Source of the DNA: Ulota crispa
Lineage: Eukaryota > Streptophyta > Bryopsida > Orthotrichales > Orthotrichaceae
NCBI GenBank assembly: GCA_963920765.1
Contig: OY987242.1
Span: 24,576,002-24,640,001 of the forward strand
Reading direction: 5' to 3'
Length of the DNA: 64,000 bases
Shown here: one piece after another, positions 36,528 through 48,251 of the stretch
Layout: the number at the start of each line of letters is the position of its first letter
Numbering within the stretch: the first letter of the stretch is position 1
The notes under the pieces: generated by a model
Database searches by the model: none
Told to the model about the DNA's origin: nothing
Seen by the model: the letters and a program-made list of their open reading frames with translations, nothing else
Position numbers and translations under genes: made by a program

Positions 36528-38105
36528 TATATTAGGGGGTTTCAAATATGACATTCCACACCAATTTTGTTCACGTGAATTAGATTTTTGAACAACTTGG
36601 CCAAGTCACTTAGTGAACAAGCAATGACAACCTCCTGAGGGTTGTGACTTTGTATTCACTATTTATTTGAGATATTTGAAACGCCTTATTAAAAACAACT
36701 TGATATTTTTGAACATGTGAGCCAAATGGTGTGATTCATGTATTGAACTAACTTTTGACAATATGAGTAAGTGCCAAAGGGTTATAATAAATTCTTCTAA
36801 TTTTTTAACACACTAATGCAATCTTGTTGGCCACTAATTCAAAACCCTTTTGACATTGACATGTTATTGAACCTTTTGTCATAGCTCTTACTTCTTTTTC
36901 ATGAATTTTGTTATTTGTTTCTCAATATTTAGTGGAAAATTGATTTTAACAATTTTCAATTAATAAAAAACAAAACCCATGTCACAATACAATATTGGCA
37001 ACAACCTTTCATTGTCCCACAAGTAACAACTTTCTAGTAATGTTTACATAATGCAAAATCCTTTCCAAAATTTCAAGATAAGCTACATGATTGCAAAATT
37101 CCCTTAGAATTTTGGTCATGCACTTAGAAAAATCATGTAAGCCTTGAATGAGTGCAAGTTAGCATTAATTTTGCACAATAATTGAAACAACTTAAATAAT
37201 CATTGAGGTATCAAATGTAAATGGCTCTCAAATCAAATAAAATTTTGAATTACACATCAATCAATCAAGAAACATATAATTTTGAGAAATTCATAAAACC
37301 ATAAAGAGATAGCTTTTGATACAAGAACAAATTTGAAACACCATAAATTAAAAAAAATTATACAATTTCATAGTAGGATGTTGTAGACTTTCATAAGCGA
37401 AATATAAACAAACCCCGTTTCAACTTATAGAAATCAGTAATCATGGACATTCAACCTCTTCATGCTTACATCATTTAGTAATAAGTCCAACCAAATAAAG
37501 TGAGTTGTAGGCAACAGCGGTCAATATAAAACAACCAACTCCTGTAAGCTCATAGCAAATTACGCACTCCTTGTCAAATCGAATTTGAATTGCCATGTCT
37601 ACTTATCATGTGCATTAACCAATCAAAATGCCAGGTGGCACTTTTCAGAGAAAAAATTACACCCAGACTGCTAGCAAGGTCCAGCATACGATCAAAGACG
37701 AGTTGCAACACGGAACAGGTCTCAGTGCACAACACAAGATCCCTTACAGTTTTAGTATGCTCACGTCTTAATCCAAAAGGAGAATCACACAAACTCCTAA
37801 ATGCTCCTACATTACCCAAAGTTTGATAAAATTCCGAGAGGCAAGAAAAAGTAGAATGCAGAACATCACACTATATGATGAATTTTACACCAAGTGATGT
37901 TTAAGGCTTCAAAACTTGCAGTAAAAAAGTATTAAAGATTTAACGTAGTATTGGACTCAGTACATGATGCACATCTGCAGGGAGCCCAATAGACACAGCT
38001 GCGCATACACATAATCTCTCGCCAAACTAACTCCGATTTTCATAAGGATAATGTCAACATTCTAAGGTGGTGTACAAAAAAAAAGAGCCACACGAAGAGC
38101 AATTG

Positions 38106-41100
38106 CTACCTTTCAAACAGCATAACCATCTCACAATGTTTTGTATGGGGAAAAAGGTCCACGGCGCAAGCTTTTACAGGATAAAAAGGCTCAGATGGTG
38201 GCAGCGTCTTCACTCTGCGTCGAGCGTGTCCTAAGTTTGACCCTCTGAACCCTCCTCTGCCCTTCTGCTTCTCAACAAGGCCTTCCTTGATAGGCATGCA
38301 CAACTCCACGGCATTGGCGAGGAGGCTATCGGGGTTGCAGGATATATACCTGCACATAAGAGGCCAGTGAGAATTAAAAACTACGAAAACTTGCAGCAAC
38401 AACTACTAATGTTGAGCTCTGTAGAAAGTTAAGGAAAAGCACAATCCGAGCTAGCTAGGTGTACTTGGACCAAAACAGCAGCAAAATAAGTACACAATGA
38501 AAATCAGCACCTGCAAAATAACACTTAAAATGCAGATACACGAGAGAAGACACAAAGAGCGGCGTTAATTATAAAAGATTTGAGGATGAAATGATCTAAC
38601 TAATTGCCAGTGCAAGCATCCAGAATGACGAAACAAGATAAAGCACTTACACAAGACGTTTGAGATTCTTGTGTAGCCTTAGTGTTCTTAAAACCTGCCA
38701 CATATCCACAAACCCCCTCGATTATGATCCAGTGAAGAAAACATTTGCTCAGAAATTAAGTACCCAACGCTTAGACTCGCTAAGTATTTTGCACTGGCTA
38801 TTACGGCACAACATCATCTTTGCACCATATTTTGCAATTTAGTACCTCAAATGCTAGACTAACGATGTCTTGATAACGTGAAGTTTGAAAAATGCTCAAA
38901 TACTTCGACTGACACTGAAAGAAAACAAGCCCACTTACCACATGATGAAGTCCAACACGAGGAGGATCAACAATGGCCACAATGTTCTTGAATCGCGGTC
39001 TCTTGTCCTCTTGTTGCTTCTCCGCATTATCACTAGCAGTTGTTACTTGTTCGTCACTACTTTCACCATCTTTCCCAGCCGCAGGTTCAGAATTTTTTCC
39101 GATATCGTCTGGGCCGTCTATTGCATACTCCTTCAACAAGTTGCCGATGACGTCTTCTGCCTGACGATTTCGACAAAAAACTTATTCCGCCTTAGGATGG
39201 TTGATTTGAGCTTAACTAAACACATCCGATACTGCTACTACTACAGATCTTCAACCAGCATTCTATACAAGGAACAGAGCACAACCAACCATGTAAAAGT
39301 ATACACCTACATACCTTACCGCAGACGAACCGGCAATTTTTTATCCCGTTCAAATCTGCGTTGAGTTGTGCATCTGCAATTGCTGAAGCATTCATCTCAA
39401 TTCCAACCACCTGAAAGGTTCCAAAAACCAAGTAAATTAATAATGCCAGTGATGCATCTATAAGGATACTTGAGTCAGTTGTACAACATTGTCACCAGTA
39501 AAATAATATATTGAACTTCATGGAATAAAAAGAACTGTAGCATACCATGCCAACTCGTTTGGCGAGTGTCAACCCAATAGCACCTGTCCCACAGCACACA
39601 TCAAATAGCAAGGTGTCTGGACCAAGTCCGGCCCAATCGCCAGCGAGAGAGTAAAGCTTCTCAGCACCAGCTGAATTGACCTGCCATGCAAAGTGGTATG
39701 AACAGTCTGTACTTTAACCCAAATTTCCATACAACGAAAACTTCAGAAAACCAAACCGGGTACCAGGCATTGTGCTCAATTATTACTCGCACCATGTACT
39801 GTACAGTACCCTAAAGAAAGTATACGTAAGTCCATTTTCCAGCATTCAAAGAAGTTGGTATAACAAATAATATAATTGGCATTTCGTCCTCATATATTTT
39901 GCATCTGATCCTTGTGCAATCCTAATGAAGCATACCAAATTTCAGCTCTTAGTAACCAAAATCCTATTTTTGGTGAGCTATTTTAATTAAAATTCATGGT
40001 TTTTCTTGATAATTGATTAAAAAACATTGGTGATGAATTTTTGAGGTTAGATTGCACAAATATGTAGGAAACATCCATACACACATCTTTCCTTTTAAAG
40101 AAAATCTTCAAAAAGTTTCAAAATTCCTTCTATAGAGGTTTTCATGGTAGGGTGATCTTGCCCAAATTTAGTAAAATAGATATTTTACGAGTCAAATAGC
40201 AAAACCTTATTACCATAAAGAAATATCTATTTTACTAAATTTGGGCAAGATCACCCTACCATGAAAACCTCTATAGAAGGAATTTTGAAACTTTTTGAAG
40301 ATTTTCTTTAAAAGGAAAGATGTGTGTATGGATGTTTCCTACATATTTGTGCAATCTAACCTCAAAAATTCATCACCAATGTTTTTTAATCAATTATCAA
40401 GAAAAACCATGAATTTTAATTAAAATAGCTCACCAAAAATAGGATTTTGGTTACTAAGAGCTGAAATTTGGTATGCTTCATTAGGATTGCACAAGGATCA
40501 GATGCAAAATATATGAGGACGAAATGCCAATTATATTATTTGTTATACCAACTTCTTTGAATGCTGGAAAATGGACTTACGTATACTTCCTTTTAGGGTT
40601 CTGTACAGGACAATTATTGCAAACAAGGGACGATATTAGGAATGGAACACACATCTTGGTGGAACTCAATTTCGCTAGTAACTAAGAAACAGGTGCCAAA
40701 CTAGGTACGATGATGAACTTGACAAACCTGAAAAAAAGCAGTAGGTGATATCCTGAATTTTGAAGTACCAATGTAGTCGTGAATATGAGCTAGAGGTTCA
40801 TCAACAGGCTTTCCTGAATCGTGGGCATCGCTCAAACCAGGTAATGGTAAAACATGTAAAGGACAATCTGGAGGGGCTGAATTCGATACTCCCACGTGAT
40901 CCTGATAGGTCAAACAAAAAAGGTCCATAATGTGTTAATAACATGGCGTTCATCCTTGACGATAGCTTCCAACGCTAATAGAAGGAATTTGAGTGATGCC
41001 TTCCCACTTCACATTTCTGAACATTCACCTGAACAAGAAGAGCAGTCAATGGTAATTGCGGACTCGCTGACGCTGCCGCCTCAACAAGTACTTTTGCCAT

Positions 41101-44100
41101 TTGTGTGTACTCCTCTGAGGCTCGATCTTCTGGAACGCCTGTTGGACACACCTGTCCAATGATGCTAGTACAATCTTCATTCACCACTTTCATAAACGCC
41201 AAGATGCAGTGCGACGATTCTAAAAACGAAGGACTTGTAACATTTGTATAATGTAAACAAAAATAGCTTAAAAGTTGGCAGTATTTATATTTATTGAAAA
41301 AAATCTTACAAATATCCTCAAGTGATAGACTCCTACATAGTTTGGGCATTTTGAAAGATCTCTGCAGTAACCCTATGATTCCATTAAAGATTGGAAGTCT
41401 TACCTGTATTATTAACATGACTTCTGCAATCTCCTTGCCTATTTCATCAACAGATCCAGGTTCTCTGCCTTCTCTAATCTGCACGTGGCACGAGTACGAT
41501 GTGAATGACTGGTAATCTCACATGATTATTGACAAGGAGAACTAAAGTCACTCTAAAATATGATAGCCAGAAAATCTACACGTCCAACAGCCCAGCAACA
41601 GATTACGTGATACAAGAGCCTTTTGGGGATGACAAATAGCAACAACACGCAAAAATTACAGCTCTAGTCCGCTATAGAATTTTCCGCTATACCAAGAAAC
41701 TCGTGAAAAATATCTTGACGACAAGTGTATTCGCATATATATACCACACATCATATTGAAGTGCTTGTTACTAAACCAATGGAACTGCCATAAAATTGCA
41801 GAAGTAGCTTACAGTGAGCATACGCCAGAAACCAGTATTATCTGTTTTATTCCAGACAGGAAGCTTTGATGCCTGTATAAATGTCTGAAATGCTGCTACA
41901 AAACATAGTGCAACTTTTGATACATTGCGGCAATCTCCTGGTTCAGCAATTGCATTGATACCCTCTCTGTTTGATCCACACGTAATACTCAGTACTAGAA
42001 GTGAAAAACCGTACATATAAGCCAAACTTGCAAATAAGATGACATGAAGAAGGCATTACACCTGAGGTTCAGACATTACTTGAAAGTGCACATTTAGTAA
42101 AAGATACCATTGTTAGCTCTGGAAACTTTCAACACCCAACATACATCACTGGAAATGAACTAGTGAAGCAAAATCCAACCTGAACGAACCAAGCTGAAAT
42201 CCAACGACACGCTGCTTTCCATCAGGTCCCAACCCAATGGCAAATTCACATTTGTTGCGATAACCATCCACAACAGGAGATGGCAATATTGCTTCAAACT
42301 CGCAAGGTAGACCCTCTGCACATCCGATACCAACTTCAATAAGTCAGAAAATCACTCTGCACTCACAAAGAAAGGGCATGAAAGGAGAGAACTAAAACTG
42401 TGCACATACCTCGGTCTTTCGCAGCTGCCAGCCAGTCTGGTAAAAGCATCCCAGATGGACATCCTTTCCTGATGTTTCGGGCCTGCAAAAAAAAGAAGTT
42501 AAGGCAAAACAGAACAAAGACGGTATCCTTAAAATCATTGCAAAAGCAAGATGAGACCAACTGAGACATTGCATGAGGTCTTACAAGGCGCTTGAGAACT
42601 TGAACGATCTCTTCTTTCTTTTTTCCCAGTTGTTCTTCATAAGGCAAATGCGCAAGAGGAGTCACCACCTGGGTCACATTCCTGTAAGGTTCCAAAGACT
42701 TTTTCTCATTTTCATCGCCTGATCCATCCTCTGCCATTGAATGGTCATCCCCGTCAATAATTTCCTCTTTATCAGCAGCAAGAGCAGCCTCTGTCGTCCC
42801 GACAGCCTTTTGCTCCCATGCACGAGGCAATACATCCGCAAGCTTCAACCTCTTGCTACTCACAGACATTCCATCCAGAATCTGCTCACACAAAAAGATA
42901 AGAAGCAGACATAAAATTTGTCAAAACATAATGTTCGTCTAACTATTCATTAGCAGAAAAGGGGCAGTTAAATGTATATTGCAATGCACATCCATTCATT
43001 CTATTTAGTGTTCCTTACACTATTTCAAACCAAAAAAACTTACTAGCCGGTCATCTAGAATCACATGTTTAAAAGCTAATCTTTTAAAGACTACGGCCCA
43101 CAACAATCACAGTACTTTTGCAGCTCCCATGGCGATCAAATGCGCAACACTAAATTAGAAAACTTTATGCCACCGTAGTCTCTCGTAACTTCTGTGGACC
43201 ACGGTATATGGCGTATTTTAATGAAGCAAAAGAATGGATAGAAGGAAGACAACTCAACATGCTTACAAATGAAGAAGCTGGAATGTAATGTAATACGAAG
43301 AGACATACCTCAGCAGACTTCGTTAGTTCCTCTTGAGAACGAAACCCTAGAAAGCACACCTTCATGGACTTCCTCTTTTGAGCACTCGTGTATGAAACAC
43401 CCTGTGTTTGCAATTCAGAAACAGCTAAGCTCGTTAATAACATTTCCAAAAGCAGGCAGAAAAGTACAAGTATCTTAACTTGATTAGACATACAATAGAA
43501 AACTCTAAAACTGTTAGGGACCTGATCCCGTCTCCTATACTGACCACTTATAATAACACGAAGTCATCTATTCATATACATTAGGTTGGCCTTCAATAAG
43601 CATATCAATAATCACTGATCTTTGAACGTTTCATAAAGTTCTTTACTACCACCTTCCACATTGCAGATTTTCACATGAAAAAAAACACATACATACTGAT
43701 TAAAATTTACCCTCAAGATGATTAGGCTATTGTAATGCACTGAATGATCTCTCCACAGCTCAATAGTGATCTCTCAATGAAAGTGACGCAAGCAGTATCC
43801 TTTACCGAAGTGCCAACACTAAGCTACCTGACCAAGACTGTGACATTCATAATCAAGCATAATATTTTAAACTCTATACTGAAAGTAGCTAGTTTGCACA
43901 CATTTAATGAAGCTTGATTTCCATAGAAACGGAACCAAATGCTGTCCAACAATAAGTTAAAAAGCTCACGTTTTCTTCACGGAAAGACTTCAATTTCTGC
44001 TGACTCCAACTCATAGGCACATTAACAAGACATTTTCGGTAGCTAATTTGCACACATTTAGTGAGGCTTGATTGATTTCCATGGAAACGGAACCAAAATG

Positions 44101-44926
44101 CAGTTCAACAATAAGTTAAGAGGCTCACGTTTTCGTCAAGGCCAATTCATAGGCACACTAACAAGACATTTTCGGTAGCTAAGTTGCACACATTTAGTGA
44201 GGCTTGATTAACAAGACATTGTTGGTAGCTAATTTGCACACATTTAGTGAGGATTGATTGATTTCCATAGAAACGGAACCAAATGCTGTGCAACAATAAG
44301 TTAAAGAGGCTCACGTTTTCGTCAAGGAAAGACTTCAATTTCTGCTGACTCCAACTCATAGGCACATTAACAAGACATTTTCGATACCGGCTCTCCTCCG
44401 AGTTCTCCTCATTCTCCACGACCTTCTTACACCGCTCCGACGTCGGGTCCCAGGTTCCATCAGGCCGAGGCTGCAGCTCACTCTCGCCATGCGCGAATTT
44501 ACAACTCTCCCCGTGATTACAGCCTTTCTTCCGAAAATACGAGCACAGGCTCGTTTTCGCAATCGCAGGGTTCACCGGCCGTTTCACAAAACCTTCGTCC
44601 TTCTCCGCCACGTCTTTCGGCCTCGGAATATCGTGACCGCCTTCCACAAAAGTGTCCTCGCTCTGCAACTGTTCCATCTGTGACTCCGATGCAAAGACTT
44701 CGACTCGCTCGGCCTCGGGGATGATTTTGCCCTTGCTTTCTATCCCTGCGGCTGAAGCGGTTGCGTCCTCGGGATGCATCGAGGCCGGCATGTCGACTAT
44801 TGTTTTCTCTGCAACGAGCGGGGGTTGTCCGATTGGCATCTGGAATGGCATGTCTGAGCTGTTGCCTCGCGTGCCGAGTTCGTTCCGGGTCTCCACTAAG
44901 GCGCAGAAGGATTCTAGCTGGTGCAT
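38106..44926 (-). CDS. TRMT2A-like tRNA (uracil-5-)-methyltransferase with CCCH finger, 14 exons, 825 aa
   Basis: Exons: 44315-44926, 43309-43401, 42585-42881, 42410-42482, 42180-42315, 41813-41966, 41404-41478, 41029-41151, 40728-40901, 39546-39680, 39315-39410, 38939-39160, 38651-38694 and 38106-38349. They sum to 2,478 nt with no frame break. The product matches plant CCCH-finger TRMT2A homologues (Arabidopsis C3H24 type), which make m5U in tRNA using S-adenosylmethionine. A C-x7-C-x5-C-x3-H finger occupies about residues 128-146, and an RNA-recognition-like segment (VNVPMSWSQQKLKSF) follows. Then come YRNKCEFAIG, FRISPTAFFQ, SAM motif DVCCGTGAIGL near 606-616, DPPRVGL near 721, VYISCNP with the probable catalytic Cys near 749, and HCEMVMLFER with the probable general-base Glu near 818. 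Intron 9 holds a foldback element and intron 1 holds copies of the exon 1 end. Telo-box-like AAACCCTAAAA lies near 45043 upstream. The stretch 37571-38105 is probably 3' UTR. Confidence 0.95.
39801..40606. mobile_element. GTACAGT foldback element, copy 3 (806 bp), in intron 9 of the TRMT2A-like gene
   Basis: It starts GTACAGTACCC and ends GGGTTCTGTAC. The arms of about 380 bp appear identical except in the terminal 20 bp or so; the spacer is about 35 bp. The transcript of this intron would fold into a long hairpin. Confidence 0.92.
43885..44315. repeat. Tandem duplications of the exon 1/intron 1 junction of the TRMT2A-like gene
   Basis: Units of about 90-180 bp combine the last 70 or so bases of exon 1 with intron sequence (TTTGCACACATTTAGTGAGG, GAAACGGAACCAAA). 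Copy A (43970-44040) still reads CLVNVPMSWSQQKLKSF with its own GTGAGC donor. Copy B (44128-44175) is internally deleted. Confidence 0.9.
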
Positions 44927-45065
44927 GGAGACTGTGGTTGTGTGAGGGACGATGACGGGATGCTTGGTTTAGCCCATGCTCGCGGTGGCGATGGTGAAAT
45001 CGCGATGCAATTGGCGACGACGTCGAGACTTGCGAGGACAGCAAACCCTAAAATCCAAAGATCAG

Positions 45066-45090
45066 CGAGCGAGCGAGCGAGCGAGCGAGG
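45066..45090. repeat. (GCGA)n microsatellite in the TRMT2A-like promoter or leader
   Basis: About six GCGA units lie upstream of the start codon, next to AAACCCTAAAA at 45043. Confidence 0.9.
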
Positions 45091-45422
45091 CTCATGTTGC
45101 TCGACTGAAGGCGACGAATTATTCATTCGTTCATGGTTCTGTTCGTTCGAACTAGTTACATCATCCGAAGATGCTCCTCCACCGCCTCCATCCAATGTAC
45201 GGGGCAGCGCATTTTTTTTCGTTCGCCAGATTCCGCGTGTCCAGAGAGGATTGGAAAAAGAATGGAGGGACTGTCTTAGATTGGTGGAAATCTATCAGTT
45301 TTTTTGCTAGTTTGGAGACAGTTTGCCAAAAAAAATGCCCTGGCATGGGGGAGAGCCAAAAAACAATAGGAAATTAGTCAATTGAAATGCGAAAAAAACC
45401 AATTGAAATCTAAATCAACCAG

Positions 45423-45659
45423 TTAACCCTTGAGTGCTCACAGTTGTTTTAGGGTTTAGGAGAAAATGGAGGTTTAATGGCCACCAGAGCTTGGAAAATT
45501 ACATTCAGTAAAAGTGACCATAGGATTTAAAAAAGGACTACCTTCTCTATTGATGGGGACCAACCACAACTGCTTTCACCAAACAAATCAAGAGAAAAAG
45601 TGAGATAAAGTTGGGATCCCCAACAACAGGATCCAGTTGATGGGGTGCTTAAGGGTTAA
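45423..45659. mobile_element. TTAA-flanked MITE, 237 bp
   Basis: The ends are TTAACCCTTGAGTGC and GGTGCTTAAGGGTTAA. It lies upstream of the TRMT2A-like gene. No coding signal. Confidence 0.7.
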
Positions 45660-45829
45660 AAATTGACTAAATTTTGACAAATTTCTAATGATGGTGTAAT
45701 TATGTAGGTAATATCTAGTACATACACTGAAAAAATTTGTTGACAATGAGAATTGCTAGATATTTGTCAAAGAAGCTCAAATTCTCCTTGCACACTGCTT
45801 CCATCTCCCTCCTTGACCAAGGCAAAAAC

Positions 45830-46158
45830 TAAGGTAGTGTGCTCATAAACCGTCCATCCAAGGGTTGAAATTGAATTTGGGGAGGTGAAACTTCTTTAAC
45901 TATTTATCAGTAAATTTTCCTTGAAAGAAAAGAAGAATTGACATCTAACCCAAGTTATTTCATAATTTTTGGAGCTTTGTGGAATTAGGTATGAAATTTT
46001 GAAGTGAAAAGGCCATAGGTCTCTTAAACCGCCTACCTCCTCAAATGTATGGTCCTTGTACATTTTGAAAACCTATGAAAAAAAGCATGTACAACAAGGG
46101 AACATTTGAGAAAGTGGGCGGTTTTAATGCCTAAACGGTTTATGAGCAGACTACCTTA
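45830..46158. mobile_element. TAAGGTA-ended MITE, copy 3
   Basis: It starts TAAGGTAGTGTGCTCATAAA and ends TTTATGAGCAGACTACCTTA. It is the same family as 8223-8555 and 8620-8944. The stretch 46159-48251 shows no gene or clear element. Confidence 0.85.
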
Positions 46159-48251
46159 TAGGATAAAATTCCAAAATTTTTGAGTTCAAAAATTTTGAGA
46201 AGACAAAAATAAAAGAGAAGACAAGGAGACTCTTATACATAACACTGTCGGTTTTGGACCGTAAGGGATGACGTTTTCACATAGGAAGAAGTTATTTTTA
46301 AAAAGTTTGAGTAGGCATCTTACTCAAAAAGTCAACCAATGCTTCAGGAGCAAAGCCTCTTCTAGTGTAAATGCTTGTCTGTTAAAGGGTGGTTTACATA
46401 ATGTCTCATGTCCCAACTTTGCAAGTTCAAGCTCCATGTCATTTCCTAACTTTTGTTGTGTTGTAAACAGGAAAAGTAAATACTAAAATTAGCAACTTTG
46501 ACTATTTTGAGTAACAAAACATTGGTATTTAGTTTCCAAGGTCAAGTTTTTTTGATGCATCAAACTCTTGAGTGATGTTCTACTTTGTTGGCGCCAAGAC
46601 TTTCAAAAGTACTACCAAGTAGTCTTTCCAAGTGAATTGGACACTCACCATTTATTGGCTTTGGGCCACAAAGGAGGCATAGCATTGAGAAAAGCTACCT
46701 TAAAGAACTTTGATTAGATATGTATTCCAAAATTGAGACAATTCTATAAGGACAAAGTCTTACAAAGATGCATTACTTTTCTCTAAATGATTTGCAAGCA
46801 TTACTAATAAAAGTAATTGCATGTTTCTATTTGTATTTACAGTTGATAATAATTGGGCATCTTATGTTTATTTCAACATTTTTGTAATAAAATGTCATTT
46901 TTCATGTCATATTGAAGACCATGCATGATGTGCAACACACACATGTACTTAAAAGACCCAAGTAAGTCCCAATCTTAAAAAAATTGGTTTACTAGATTAG
47001 TGTCATAGTAAGAGGTTTTTGTTAGTTGGTTGAATGAAAAATGTTCAATGCCTCGTAAGTGTGCCATAACCTATTCAAAAGTAGCCCAAGACTGCAATAG
47101 AACCTGTCTTAACTAATATGCTTGGGACTTGGGACTAAGTAGGCAAGGTTTAGCAATTTACATAGGATATTGGTTTACGTGGGTTTAGCTTAAGACAAGT
47201 TCTGCTGTAGTTAACATTCAAAGTAGCACATTCAACCAAAATGAATACTATCAAATGGGACCCAACTCAACATAATTAATGTTAATTCAAATGCCTTATC
47301 TTGAACATTTTCTACACTTTTGCAAATTAAAAAGTATTGTGTTCACTAGGATGAATTGATTAGGACCGTCTTTCCTACTGGTAGGAAGTCTTGATATACT
47401 CTTGTATTTGCTCCAATTCAATTGCCCTGACGGCTATTGACAACAATTTCCTTGAGTACTGGTATCAAGAAGTCAAAACAAATTTTGCACAAAATTATTT
47501 ATAAAAATGCAGATAAGGTAAAAGTAATTCCAATAATACAGAAATAACTTGATCACAAACATACAAGTTTTTTACTTCAAAAGTGCGAGCTTGTGAGCTT
47601 CACAATATTGCATAATAGATAAGTGAGCACATGTACATGGCATCTAAGATACTTAATAGGGGTATCAAGTTGAAATTGTATTTCATTGTCCAACTAAATA
47701 ATCATTTGCTTAACGACTTGATTATGCTTAACACTCTCCACACTCATGTAGTGTTTCTACAACATAAGTGTCCATTATCCGGCCACAAAAGATCCACTTT
47801 CCACAATTATTCTGTCCTTTGGAATGATGTTTATGAGCGCTTTTTCAGAGACAACATTTGAGTACAGACGAAACATTGTCCAACAAACCAAGACATTTCC
47901 CATAGTAAAATGACCTCAAGCATAACATTTTGCATTTCTCAAACTGTAAACCCTAGCAAATGTTGACCAACAAGCTAAATGTTTCAAGACTGCACTGTTC
48001 ACCGAAGATACCTCCATTTGCACAAGTAAAAAGCATTATATACAACTGCACCAAAATCTTCTAGAAAAAAACCATATTCTTGCTACAATATTAATCTCTT
48101 ATTTGCATGAAGAATCGCGGCACTTGAGACTTGTGTGAAAAAAGAGTATTTCTACTAACTAAGCCACATGGACTGGGTTTACCATTTTCACAGCAGGGCT
48201 CTAAATCATTGCTTAGCTGGGCTTAGCTCTGAGCTCTGGAGCAGTGAGCAA

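Noticed and set aside
15514-37570. Possible retroelement remains in the gene-free stretches
   Set aside because: No long terminal repeats, reverse transcriptase, integrase or capsid-like sequence could be recognised; the visible elements are short inverted-repeat types.
37574-37826. Two overlapping frames of about 80 codons on opposite strands
   Set aside because: No recognisable protein and no clear splice partners; probably 3' UTR of the TRMT2A-like gene.
41152-41230. Extra coding stretch upstream of exon 8 in the TRMT2A-like gene
   Set aside because: It is open in frame, but the conserved protein goes straight from VMLIIQ to VCPTG, and a CAG acceptor at 41152 fits exactly.
44914-45195. 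Gly/Ser-rich frame starting upstream of the TRMT2A-like start
   Set aside because: It is in a different frame from the CCCH protein and lies over leader and promoter DNA with a GCGA microsatellite.
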